A stretch of DNA of 64,000 nucleotides, taken from NCBI RefSeq assembly GCF_965138225.1, contig NZ_CBCSAX010000004.1; one strand, given 5' to 3'. The stretch is from Helicobacter_D ganmani. GTDB taxonomy: Bacteria; Campylobacterota; Campylobacteria; Campylobacterales; Helicobacteraceae. A model generated the notes under the pieces. It searched no databases and was not told the DNA's origin. It was given only the letters and a program-made list of their open reading frames with translations. Positions 36,611 to 45,417 of the stretch are shown here, piece after piece (position 1 is the stretch's first letter; each line of letters opens with the position of its first letter). Position numbers and translations under genes: made by a program.

Positions 36611-37987
36611 TTAATTTTTTCTTTGTGTGAATTGAATCTGCATTCCATTTGCCGAACGAATTGTAAGACGCCCTACGACATCTGGAACAAAATTTTCTTG
36701 CAATTTTAATTGATAATTTCTCAAAATATTTGCCAAAATCAAAACTGCCTCTTGCATTGCGAATCCCTGTCCAATACAAATGCGCTCTCCCATTCCAAAG
36801 GGCAAATAAGTGTCTTTCTGAATTACATTTTTCTCCTCAAAACGACTAGGGTCAAACTCGTGCGGATTTTTCCAATAGCTTTCGTGCCTTTGAATCAACC
36901 AAGGAGCAACCACAACACCAGAGCCTTCTTTGACTAATTTGTTTTGAATCTTAACCTCTTGCTTTGCAGTCCTTGCAAAGAATCCAACAGGAGGATAAAG
37001 TCGCAAAGATTCTTTGAAAATATTAGAAACATATTTTAATTTGCGCAAATGTTGCAAAGTAAGAATCTCCTCTCCTGCGACTTCATAGATTTCTTGATAA
37101 GCCTTTTCTTGCTCCTGCGGTGAAATGCTTAAAATATATAAAGTCCAAGTTAAAGAACTTGCACTCGTCTCGTGTCCTGCCAAAAACAGCATTGCCACTT
37201 GGTCTAAAATCTCTTCAAAGCTGAATCTTTCGCCACTTTGTGGGTCAATCACTTCAAGCAATGAAGCCAAAATATCCTCATATTCTCCACCCTTTCCCGC
37301 ACTCACCGCATCATAACGAGGTTTAATAATATCTGCTAACACTCTACGAATCGTATCCCCTGCCCTCATTCGCTTGCGCTCCCCTAAGAGATAAGAAATC
37401 CATTGTGGAATGCAAAACATTTTACGAATCGCTGTATGCACGGTTTGCTCTTGAAACACTACAAAAGCGTCCAAGACTTCTTTGCCTTGTGATTCGTCTA
37501 GCTTTTGGGATAGAATCGTGCGAAAAATTACATCTGCTGTTACAAAGGTCATCACCTCATCTATCTCTATGATTGCGCCATTTGGATAGCGGGAAAGCTT
37601 CTTCATCATGTCTTCTACGGCTTCATTCATTAAGCCAAAAACTTTTGTAATGCGCGCCTGCTCAAAACTCGGGCGCAAAAGCTCCCTTTGTTTTTGCCAT
37701 ACTCCACCATTTGTTGTGAAAATACTCTCACCAAGCAAAGGCTTAAGCAGCTGATGTAACCAATTGCTTTTGGGAAATTTTTGCACCTCATCTACCATTA
37801 CACGACGCACATCTTTAGGGTGATTAACGATGTAAAGGTCAAAACCGGGCATTTTAACCTGCCCAGATTTCATTTTGTAGCTTTTTTCATACAAGCCATC
37901 AAGCCAAGAACGTCTTTTGAGTAAAAATGTCGTCAGCAAGCTTGCTTTATTTTTATGTGGCTTAGGGAAGAATGGACATTGTCCCAT
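36611..37987 (-). CDS. Cytochrome P450 (CYP172-like)
   Basis: A 458-residue P450 with every key motif: the I-helix LFLAGHETSASSLTWTL (oxygen activation), the K-helix ExxR in KESLRLYPPVGFF, the meander PHEFDPSRFEEKN and the heme-binding loop LPFGMGERICIGQGFAMQEA with Cys ligand. There is no N-terminal membrane anchor. C. jejuni carries a P450 (Cj1411c, CYP172A1) next to kpsS, flanked by the same two kinds of membrane protein, which suggests a link to surface-glycan or lipid metabolism. The substrate is unknown; redox partners could be ferredoxin or flavodoxin. Confidence 0.93.
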   Translation of the reverse strand: MGQCPFFPKPHKNKASLLTTFLLKRRSWLDGLYEKSYKMKSGQVKMPGFDLYIVNHPKDVRRVMVDEVQKFPKSNWLHQLLKPLLGESIFTTNGGVWQKQRELLRPSFEQARITKVFGLMNEAVEDMMKKLSRYPNGAIIEIDEVMTFVTADVIFRTILSQKLDESQGKEVLDAFVVFQEQTVHTAIRKMFCIPQWISYLLGERKRMRAGDTIRRVLADIIKPRYDAVSAGKGGEYEDILASLLEVIDPQSGERFSFEEILDQVAMLFLAGHETSASSLTWTLYILSISPQEQEKAYQEIYEVAGEEILTLQHLRKLKYVSNIFKESLRLYPPVGFFARTAKQEVKIQNKLVKEGSGVVVAPWLIQRHESYWKNPHEFDPSRFEEKNVIQKDTYLPFGMGERICIGQGFAMQEAVLILANILRNYQLKLQENFVPDVVGRLTIRSANGMQIQFTQRKN

Positions 37988-39117
37988 TAGACGGCTCCTA
38001 TTTTGGATTCTAAAGTGTTTTTGCCACCAATGAAATTAAAAAAATCGTATGAACCTAAAATCTCATTAGAATACAGATACAAAAAATGTGCCAAATACCA
38101 ATTATATCGTATTTTCTTATAAGTCTGCGGGGTAAAAAGCTGATGGAATCTAGGCGATAAGAACTTTGGTTTAAACTTTGCTTGGATTCCAGAAGCGCGA
38201 AAATAATCAAGCAGAGGAAAGCAAGCCCCATCAATCTTAGCGGTAAAATCAAACCACACAAGAGGCGCATTTCCAAGCGTTTGCAAATCCATCTTAAACT
38301 GCCCGCAACTTTTCTGAAAACTTACAAGCGGTATGCACTGCCCAAGCGTTAGAATCTTAAAACATTTCAAATCCAACTTTTGCTCCTGTGCAATTCTAAC
38401 CACCCTTGCCGCAACACTCATTGCTAAAATCGTTCCCACACTATGCGCGCACAAAATCAATTCATAATTCTTTGTTTCTTGTTTTTTTTGCAACACATTG
38501 AGAATCACATTGCTAAACTCGTTGATGAGAGCTTGAGATTCTGCAATTTTGCCCGCAGCATATTTTGCGCAAAACACATAAATGTTAGAAAGCCAAAATA
38601 CTGCAAATTTCTTGCCCAAATATAAAATGACTTTCGTAACACTCCACAAGCACACTAACACACAAAGAATCGCAACAGCAAGATTCCAAGATTCTAGCAT
38701 TTGAAATAAATAAAAAATCCCAACAAAACTGACTGCATAACTTAAGCAAAAATACACAATGGGATACAACCCAGCAATTAACTGCGTTTTAGATTCTTTG
38801 GCAAAAACTCTAAAAATGCCAGAAAAGATATAGGTTCTTAAAAAATAAGCAAAATCAAACACAAAATCACACAAGCTTTTTGCCCAATATTTTTTGACGA
38901 CACTATCCCATTGCAAAAAATGATAATTAACTTGCGATTCCTCTCCAACAATCACACAACAAGGAATCTCATTTTTTTGACTACAAGGAGAAATGCTAAG
39001 ATTTAATCCATTAAGATAATTTTGCTTGTAAAGATTCCGCTTCAAAAGTGCATAATAATAGCGATAACTGCGTGGGTCATAACCTGCGAGATAAAACACA
39101 TCTTTTTTGTTTTCCAT
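37987..39117 (-). CDS. Membrane protein with lipase-like GxSxG-type motif (Cj1412c-like)
   Basis: A 376-residue protein with two or three membrane helices (about residues 110-165, LIAGLYPIVYFCLSYAVSFV and LAVAILCVLVCLWSVTKVIL). After them, YELILCAHSVGTILAMSVAA looks like the nucleophile elbow of an alpha/beta hydrolase (H-S-V-G), and LVWFDFTAKIDGACFPLLDY could hold the acidic residue. It overlaps the P450 gene by one base. C. jejuni has a similar integral membrane gene beside its capsule P450. A lipid-hydrolase role is inference only. Confidence 0.65.
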   Translation of the reverse strand: MENKKDVFYLAGYDPRSYRYYYALLKRNLYKQNYLNGLNLSISPCSQKNEIPCCVIVGEESQVNYHFLQWDSVVKKYWAKSLCDFVFDFAYFLRTYIFSGIFRVFAKESKTQLIAGLYPIVYFCLSYAVSFVGIFYLFQMLESWNLAVAILCVLVCLWSVTKVILYLGKKFAVFWLSNIYVFCAKYAAGKIAESQALINEFSNVILNVLQKKQETKNYELILCAHSVGTILAMSVAARVVRIAQEQKLDLKCFKILTLGQCIPLVSFQKSCGQFKMDLQTLGNAPLVWFDFTAKIDGACFPLLDYFRASGIQAKFKPKFLSPRFHQLFTPQTYKKIRYNWYLAHFLYLYSNEILGSYDFFNFIGGKNTLESKIGAV

Positions 39118-39251
39118 ATCCTAACTTTCTTCAAGCTACTTAAGCTTTTTCTTGCACTTTAACATTTACTCTTTTGTCTCAAATTATAACGATTTCTAGA
39201 TTAAAAACGCCAAAAACTTAAAAACTTTAAAGGTCTAAGAATCTTGAATGA

Positions 39252-39929
39252 TTAGGATTCTTCTTTGTATTGTGAAATATCGGGTTGAAACTTATAAATT
39301 TTGTTTTTCAAGCGCACGAGCAAGCCCGTATCAATAAGCTGATGAAAAGTTTTCACCACGGTAGGCTTACTTACACCCACTTCTTGCACAATATCTTCAT
39401 AAGAACCATAAAAAATATTTTCATCATTGCTATGCTCAATTAGATATTTAATAATTTCAATTTTCTTGCCACCCACGAAAACAGAAATCGCATTTAAAAG
39501 CGCATTTTTAGCACGCAATTCATTTGCCTGATATTTTGGCAAAATCGCGCGCAAAATTGTTTTTAAAAGCTCCTCTACATCAATAGGTTTTAAAATATAC
39601 CCATCTACTCGCAATTCAATACAATCTAGCAAATAATGGGTTTCAGTATGCGCAGTTACCACGATGACGGACAAATCCCAAAGCGGATTCTTACGAATCT
39701 CACGCAGAAGTTCTATACCATTTAATTTAGGCATTAAAATATCCGTAATAATTAAATCTATTGTTTCGTTTTTTAGAATCTCCAAAGCCTCTTTACCATT
39801 GCGAGCCACCACAAGTCTATCCACATAATCTTCAAGCACCATAGAGGCAAATTTCAAAATATCTTCCTCATCTTCAATATAGAGAACTTTTAAGTTTTTT
39901 AAAATCTTTTCATCATTTTTTGACAACAT
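39252..39929 (-). CDS. Two-component response regulator with C-terminal winged helix
   Basis: A 225-residue regulator. The receiver domain (10-125) has the acidic pair EDEED (19-23), the phospho-acceptor Asp63 in LIITDILMPKLNG, Thr92 in VVTAHTETH and Lys114 in YILKPIDVEE. The C-terminal part (about 150-215) is a winged helix (SYEDIVQEVGVSKPTVVKTF, HQLIDTGLLVRLKNKIYKF). It is not of the OmpR or NtrC class. It follows its kinase by 15 bases. Target genes are unknown. Confidence 0.88.
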   Translation of the reverse strand: MLSKNDEKILKNLKVLYIEDEEDILKFASMVLEDYVDRLVVARNGKEALEILKNETIDLIITDILMPKLNGIELLREIRKNPLWDLSVIVVTAHTETHYLLDCIELRVDGYILKPIDVEELLKTILRAILPKYQANELRAKNALLNAISVFVGGKKIEIIKYLIEHSNDENIFYGSYEDIVQEVGVSKPTVVKTFHQLIDTGLLVRLKNKIYKFQPDISQYKEES

Positions 39930-39944
39930 TGTCTCTCCTTGATT

Positions 39945-41531
39945 TTAGCTTTTTAATGGAATCCTGATTATAAATTGCGCTCCACAACTTCCATCTTTAA
40001 TAGGACAATTTGGCATACATACTTTTTCTTGGCATAAAATATTATTATAATGCACATTGCGCACCTCAATACTTCCTTCCATTTGTTTTTCTATGATTTG
40101 CTTAGACATATACAATCCAATTCCTGTGCCCACAGATTTATGTTTTGTCGTAAAATAAGGCTCAAAAATCTTTTGAATATCCTCTAGCTTAATCCCGCCA
40201 CCATTGTCTGTAAATAGAATCTTAACGCAACTTTTAGAGGAAAATTCCTTGCATATTTCACCATTTTCTATACCTACCACAATACGAATCCTAGCAGGTG
40301 AAATCAGACGCTCTTTTAAAACATCTTCCGAATTTTTAATAAGATTCAAAATCACTTGTGAAAAAGCACTTTTGTAACCATACAATTCAATATCTTGAGG
40401 GCAATCTACTACGACACTAATTTCATTTTGCTTTAAAAAAGCATCTACAAGCGAAATAGAATCTTGGATATTTGCTCTTAAATTAAATACTTCTTTATCA
40501 CTAGATGAATGAAAAAAATTACGAAAATCCTCAATCGTTCGGGACATTGCTTTAGCAATTTTTAAACCATCATGGACTTGCAAATCAATAAATTCTTGTG
40601 TGAGCTTACCATTTTGAGATTTCACCTTAAAAGTCTGAATCAACAGCATAAGGGCATTCAAGGGTTGCCTCCACTGGTGTGCAATATTGCCAATCATCTC
40701 CCCCATACTTGCAAGCCTTGCTTGTTGATACATAATCTGGTCTTTCTTGCGACTTTCTAGCACTTCTTGCTTAATTTTTTCTTGCAGTGAGTTATTGAGA
40801 TTCTGTAATTCTTTGGTTTTTTCTTGCACTTTTTGTTCAGACATTGCATGCAGGCTTTTAATATTACGCAAAATCAAAAAACTAAGTAAAATGGTGGTGA
40901 GCATAATCAAGCACATCATCACCAAAACAACTTTATGCACTACACTATGTAAGGCATTATTGCGTGCTTTTTTAATCTCCACAAAACGCAAACTTGCATC
41001 AATCATACGTGAAATTTCAACATTCAGATGATTTGCACTTTGTTCAAAAATCTCTTCTTTGGAAACTTTGAAATTTTGCAACGAAGCAAGATAATAGCTA
41101 ATTGCGCTATCAAGGTGGTTTAAATGTGTTTCAAAGCTAGATTTTTCATCTAAAATTAAATTTTCCCCACCAAAGAGATAATAAATTTTTAATAAAAAAT
41201 GTGTGAAATAGCTCTCATTAACGAGATTGTTTTGTATGTTTCTATAATTTTCCCATTGTGCGATAATGGTTTCTTGTGCTTTGACAATTTCTGCTTCCTC
41301 TAATCTGTGTGCAATGAGAATGTTTTGGGCATTTGTAATGCTTTTATGCAACTCTTCTAAACTAATAAGAGATTGGCTATATTCAGTAAATAGGACATCA
41401 TAATCATATTTTAAACTAAAATAATATACATAAGAAACAACCGCTAAAGAAAGCAATCCTGAAGCAATATTGAACACTAGCACGTGCGTTTTTGCTTCTA
41501 ATGTTGTTCCAAAAATCCTAAATATTTTCAA
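39945..41531 (-). CDS. Sensor histidine kinase with C-terminal cysteine cluster
   Basis: A 528-residue kinase. It has a membrane helix near 18-38, a periplasmic helical sensor (about 39-205), a second helix near 207-230, a coiled coil, then the H-box MGEMIGNIAHQWRQPLNALM, N-box VILNLIKNSEDVL, G1 LFTDNGGGIKLED, F-box FEPYFTTKHKSVGTGIGLYM. An insert just before the last strand carries Cys500, 505, 509 and 516 (CX4CX3CX6C), which is unusual in this domain and could bind metal. It pairs with the response regulator downstream. The signal is unknown. Confidence 0.9.
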   Translation of the reverse strand: MKIFRIFGTTLEAKTHVLVFNIASGLLSLAVVSYVYYFSLKYDYDVLFTEYSQSLISLEELHKSITNAQNILIAHRLEEAEIVKAQETIIAQWENYRNIQNNLVNESYFTHFLLKIYYLFGGENLILDEKSSFETHLNHLDSAISYYLASLQNFKVSKEEIFEQSANHLNVEISRMIDASLRFVEIKKARNNALHSVVHKVVLVMMCLIMLTTILLSFLILRNIKSLHAMSEQKVQEKTKELQNLNNSLQEKIKQEVLESRKKDQIMYQQARLASMGEMIGNIAHQWRQPLNALMLLIQTFKVKSQNGKLTQEFIDLQVHDGLKIAKAMSRTIEDFRNFFHSSSDKEVFNLRANIQDSISLVDAFLKQNEISVVVDCPQDIELYGYKSAFSQVILNLIKNSEDVLKERLISPARIRIVVGIENGEICKEFSSKSCVKILFTDNGGGIKLEDIQKIFEPYFTTKHKSVGTGIGLYMSKQIIEKQMEGSIEVRNVHYNNILCQEKVCMPNCPIKDGSCGAQFIIRIPLKS

Positions 41532-41678
41532 ATCTCAATCCCAAATCTTTAAGAAATAATTTGTGCGACATTGTAACACTAATTTGCAAGATTCCTCATA
41601 AAACCCGAAACAAAAATCCTCAAACTTTTAATAAATTTGCAAAAAATTCAAGAATCTTACAAAATTTTAGAATTCTTT

Positions 41679-41684
41679 TATACT
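41679..41684 (+). promoter_or_regulatory. Probable -10 box for the cytochrome c gene
   Basis: TATACT 45 bases before the cytochrome c start, preceded by a T-rich stretch. An AAAGGAG ribosome site sits at about 41699-41705. The 198-base gap holds nothing else that I recognise. Confidence 0.4.
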
Positions 41685-41729
41685 AAAAGGATATGATTAC
41701 AAATATACTTAATTTTAAAGGAGTTTAGT

Positions 41730-42047
41730 ATGAAAAAGATTTTGTTAGGAATCGTATTGGCAACTGGCTGTTTAATGGCAAGTGATGGTGCAGCAATCTA
41801 CAAAAAATGTATTGCGTGCCACGGAGTAAATGCTGAGAAAGTTGCTCCCGGAAGCAAAGGTGGTATAACAATTGCTGGAATGGACAAAGCAAGACTCGTA
41901 GAGCAACTCAAAGGTTATGCAGCGGGAACTGCAGATAATGGTGGCGCAAAAGCAATCATGTATGCAAACATGAAAAACTTTAAATTAACTGACGCAGATA
42001 TTGACGCAGTAGCAGACTATATCTCTAAACTTCCTGCTGCCAAATAA
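41730..42047 (+). CDS. Periplasmic cytochrome c (c553 type)
   Basis: A 105-residue protein: signal peptide MKKILLGIVLATGCLMAS, heme motif KCIACHG (CxxCH), and later methionines (AIMYANMKNF) fit for axial ligation, ending with the helix DAVADYISKLPAAK. It is a small electron carrier, probably between the bc1 complex and cbb3 oxidase. A strong hairpin terminator follows it, so it is mostly transcribed alone. Confidence 0.92.
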   Translation: MKKILLGIVLATGCLMASDGAAIYKKCIACHGVNAEKVAPGSKGGITIAGMDKARLVEQLKGYAAGTADNGGAKAIMYANMKNFKLTDADIDAVADYISKLPAAK

Positions 42048-42051
42048 TCTT

Positions 42052-42078
42052 TCTCCCACTTGTTGGGAGATTCTTTTA
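42052..42078 (+). terminator. Rho-independent terminator after cytochrome c
   Basis: A perfect 7-bp stem TCTCCCA/TGGGAGA with loop CTTGT, followed by TTCTTTTA. It lies between the cytochrome c stop and the alr start 5 bases further on, so alr probably depends on read-through or its own weak promoter. Confidence 0.75.
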
Positions 42079-42082
42079 ATCC

Positions 42083-43144
42083 ATGCCTTACTTACAAATA
42101 GACTCTCAAAAGTTTTTGCATAATTATCAAATTATTTTAAACACTATTGCCCCTAAAAATCCAGAAAAAATTGCTATTGTTCTCAAGGACAATGCTTATG
42201 GGCACGGGCTTAAGCAAATTGCTGAACTTGCTAAACGCGTTAAAATACAAAATGCCTTTGTAAAAAATACTTATGAAGCCTTAGAAATTGCACCATTTTT
42301 TTCTTACATTGCGATTCTATACCCCCATTCTCTACCTTGCGATTCCCTTTTTAAAGAGGCATTGCAATCACCCAATATTTATTTTTGCGCCCATAGTTTA
42401 GAATCTCTAAAAAACTATCCCAAAGGCACAAAGATTGAATTAAAAGTAGATAGCGGAATGCACCGCAATGGAATCGCAAAAAATACATTAAACCAAGCCT
42501 TTAAACTCATTGCTCAAAATGCTTTAGAACTCAAAGGAATCTACACACACAATGGATTTGGAGATGATTTCGGTAGTGAATTTTATACGCAAAATACGGA
42601 ATTTTTGGCAATCAAAGAGGAATCTTTGAAACTCTGCGCACATTACAATCTTCCACGCCCGCGATTCCATTCTCTAAGCTCCTCTGGTGCGTTTCGCGCA
42701 AAAGATACACAATATGATTTACAAGATGATTTATTTCGTATTGGAATTGCATTTTATGGTTATTTATGTCAAGATTCTGCCTTTGCTACGCTCAATCTTA
42801 AGCCTATTGCGGCACTCTTTGCGCAAAAAATCTCCACCTTAATGCTTAAATCCAATGCAAGGATTGGCTATCACGGCGTAAGCACCTTAAAAGAAAATAT
42901 AGTTTCCACTTATGACATTGGCTATGGCGATGGATTATTTCGCTTGCGTGAAGGTATGCAAGTCTGTAGTGCAGAGGGATTCAGAATCCTACCTCGCGCC
43001 TCTATGGACTGCATTAGCATAGAATCCGCACAGGAAGAAGTTTGTGTTTTCAATGATGCCCGAATATTTGCACAAGCATTCGGAACAATCCCTTATGAGA
43101 TTTTATCTCATTTGCACGCCTATATCCCAAAAGTTATCATTTAA
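42083..43144 (+). CDS. alr: Alanine racemase
   Basis: A 353-residue fold-type III PLP enzyme making D-alanine for peptidoglycan. The PLP lysine is in AIVLKDNAYGHGLKQIAELA, the substrate region in KVDSGMHRNGI, and the second catalytic Tyr in ARIGYHGVSTLKE; DIGYGDGLFR is also present. It is slightly short compared with the usual 360-380. It is convergent with the ThiD2-like gene, 30 bases away. Confidence 0.94.
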   Translation: MPYLQIDSQKFLHNYQIILNTIAPKNPEKIAIVLKDNAYGHGLKQIAELAKRVKIQNAFVKNTYEALEIAPFFSYIAILYPHSLPCDSLFKEALQSPNIYFCAHSLESLKNYPKGTKIELKVDSGMHRNGIAKNTLNQAFKLIAQNALELKGIYTHNGFGDDFGSEFYTQNTEFLAIKEESLKLCAHYNLPRPRFHSLSSSGAFRAKDTQYDLQDDLFRIGIAFYGYLCQDSAFATLNLKPIAALFAQKISTLMLKSNARIGYHGVSTLKENIVSTYDIGYGDGLFRLREGMQVCSAEGFRILPRASMDCISIESAQEEVCVFNDARIFAQAFGTIPYEILSHLHAYIPKVII

Positions 43145-43174
43145 TCTAATGAATCTCCTCAATGCAACACAAAA

Positions 43175-43615
43175 CTAAAATCTATCGGGAAAAATCTCTA
43201 AAATCACTCGTTTTTCTAAATCATAAAGCATATAACGAATCGCTTTAAACTTCTCACTTTCCTCAATAAAGTCTATTTTCAAAATCTCTTCAAGCACGCG
43301 AGCAGATTCTTGTGCTCGTTTAAAATTAGCAATAAAAACACTTTGAAGGTTTTCGCGATTTTGTTCTTCTTTTGTAGAAACTTTTAAGACATCTTTATTA
43401 GAATCACGTGTATCCAACAAATCCAAATAAAATTCTATGCGACATTGATGACGGAGATTTTTAAGTATAGAAGCAAAATTTTTGTGATTGAATCCATAAC
43501 GCAAAATGTCTTCAACTACACGAATCCCTTCGCGCAAGCGATTGAGATTTGCATCTACAATGCGCAAAGTGCGCAAGGGAGAGCTTGAATTATTCTCTTG
43601 AGTTAAAGATTCCAA
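43175..43615 (-). CDS. thiD2: ThiD2-like hydroxymethylpyrimidine-phosphate kinase domain protein
   Basis: A 146-residue helical protein with the ThiD2 family opening LRIVDANLNRLREGIRVVED, then ILKNLRHQCRIE and FKRAQESARVLEEILK. ThiD2 is a single-domain HMP-P kinase of thiamine synthesis, known alone or fused to ThiE. Here it stands alone; thiE is at 22.4 kb. It overlaps the BI-1 gene by 26 bases, so it is probably coupled to it. The name rests on the signature motif and size. Confidence 0.65.
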   Translation of the reverse strand: MESLTQENNSSSPLRTLRIVDANLNRLREGIRVVEDILRYGFNHKNFASILKNLRHQCRIEFYLDLLDTRDSNKDVLKVSTKEEQNRENLQSVFIANFKRAQESARVLEEILKIDFIEESEKFKAIRYMLYDLEKRVILEIFPDRF

Positions 43616-44303
43616 GAATTTGAAGCAAAGAAATAAATAAATTTAAGAAGTCTAAATACAAACTCACTGCCGCCATTACAGGGCTATCATATAAGCCACG
43701 CACAATATTTTGTGTATCATAAGCGATAAAGATGCTGAACAAAATTGCACCCACTCCCGCCAAAACAACTTGTAGAATCGGGCTTCCCAAAAATAAATTA
43801 ATCAAAGAACCCACAACTACAACAATCAGTGCAATAAATAGCATTTTACCCATACTTGCTAAATCTTTTTTCGTGCGCAATGCAAAAATACTCATCACAC
43901 CAAAAATCGCTGTTGTTAGCAAAAATGCTTGAGCTACAATCTCTGCTCCACCTGGCATTCCTAAGATTCTGCTAAGAATAGGAGTGAGCGTTAAGCCTGT
44001 CATAAAAGTAAAAGCAAAAAGCAGCAACAAATTAAGACCTGCTTTTGCTCTTGCGAACATTAAACCAAACAATAAAGCAAATTCCAAAATCACAAATCCA
44101 ATATAATATTGTGAAACTAAATATCCCAATGCAGAAATTCCAATGTATGCACCCACTGTTGCCGCAAGTAAAGAGCCCGCAAAAAGTTGATAAGTTTGTT
44201 TTACAAAACTAATGAGTGCAATATCGCTTTGTGCGAAAGCCTCATTATTTGTTTCATTCTGATAACCTTTATAATTCAAGGGTTTTCTATCGTATAATGA
44301 CAT
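43590..44303 (-). CDS. Bax inhibitor-1 / YccA family membrane protein
   Basis: A 237-residue protein with seven hydrophobic segments and the BI-1 signature at the end (LVLAGVGAILFSIFIAYDTQ; DSPVMAAVSLYLDFLNLFIS). Family members are pH-sensitive calcium-leak channels or regulators of membrane proteases (FtsH with YccA). It is divergent from gapA across 110 bases, as HP0920/HP0921 are in H. pylori. Confidence 0.9.
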   Translation of the reverse strand: MSLYDRKPLNYKGYQNETNNEAFAQSDIALISFVKQTYQLFAGSLLAATVGAYIGISALGYLVSQYYIGFVILEFALLFGLMFARAKAGLNLLLLFAFTFMTGLTLTPILSRILGMPGGAEIVAQAFLLTTAIFGVMSIFALRTKKDLASMGKMLFIALIVVVVGSLINLFLGSPILQVVLAGVGAILFSIFIAYDTQNIVRGLYDSPVMAAVSLYLDFLNLFISLLQILGIFNSRE

Positions 44304-44412
44304 TTTAGCATTCCTTTATTTTAATTTTAAGGTTGCGATTATATCTAAAATTCACTAAGAATAGCATTAAATATGTTACAATTTTACTTTATTTAAAGAA
44401 TTATGGAGCAAA

Positions 44413-45417
44413 ATGGAAAAAATTAAAATTTTTATTAATGGATTTGGCAGAATTGGACGCTGTATTGCACGTGTTGCGCTCTGTGAAATGCAAGATAAAA
44501 TTGAAATTGTTGGCATTAATGACCTTGCAAATCCAGAGATTTTAAGCTATCTTTTAACGCACGATTCCGTGCATCAAAATACCTCAATCCAATGTGGAGA
44601 AAATTCTTTCATTTTTAATGGTGTCAAAATTCCTTTCTCCCAAAAGAAAACACCCAAAGAGATTGATATTTTAGGGGCAGATATTGTCATTGAAGCAAGC
44701 GGTTTATTTTTAACACAAAAAGAAGTGGAATCCCACTTGCAAAAAGGGGCTAGACGCGTGATTTTTTCTGCTCCCGCAAAAGACGATACAAAAACTTTTG
44801 TCTTAGGAGTGAATCACAAGGATTATCAAGGGGAAAAAATCATCTCCAATGCGAGTTGCACTACTAATGCACTCGCTCCTATTGTTATGCTGCTAGACGA
44901 AGTATTTGGCATAGAAAAAGGAATCTTAACAACCATTCATAGTTATACTAATGACCAAAATCTCATTGATGCGGCACATCACAAAAATGACTTTCGTCGC
45001 TCACGCGCAGCAGCGGTTAATATTATTCCAACAACAACAGGTGCAGCCAAGGCATTACACTTAGTTTTGCCACGAATGAAAGACAAACTGCACGGACACA
45101 GCGTGCGTGTTCCTGTGCCAAATGTCTCTATGGTCGATTTGAATGTAAATTTACTTCAAAAAACAAGTGCAAAAGAAATCAATACACTTTTCAAAGAAGC
45201 AACCAATAACAGACTTCAAGGAATCTTGGGCTTAGATACGAATTTTGGCGTTTCACAAGATTTTGTTAATTGCCCATTAAGTGGCGTCGTAGCACTTGAT
45301 TTGACTTTCGTATTGGGCGAAAATATGGCAAAAATTATGACTTGGTATGATAATGAATGGGGTTATTCCCATAGAATCTTAGAAATGGCTCATTATATTT
45401 TAAAGGACGAAATTTGA
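44413..45417 (+). CDS. gapA: Glyceraldehyde-3-phosphate dehydrogenase
   Basis: A 334-residue GAPDH. It has the NAD fold INGFGRIGRCIARVAL, the active-site Cys in IISNASCTTNALAPIV, the catalytic His in GILTTIHSYTNDQNLIDAAH, and TTTGAAKALHLVLPRMKDKL plus WYDNEWGYSHRILEM. In Helicobacter it works mostly in gluconeogenesis. The next gene starts inside its stop codon. Confidence 0.97.
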   Translation: MEKIKIFINGFGRIGRCIARVALCEMQDKIEIVGINDLANPEILSYLLTHDSVHQNTSIQCGENSFIFNGVKIPFSQKKTPKEIDILGADIVIEASGLFLTQKEVESHLQKGARRVIFSAPAKDDTKTFVLGVNHKDYQGEKIISNASCTTNALAPIVMLLDEVFGIEKGILTTIHSYTNDQNLIDAAHHKNDFRRSRAAAVNIIPTTTGAAKALHLVLPRMKDKLHGHSVRVPVPNVSMVDLNVNLLQKTSAKEINTLFKEATNNRLQGILGLDTNFGVSQDFVNCPLSGVVALDLTFVLGENMAKIMTWYDNEWGYSHRILEMAHYILKDEI

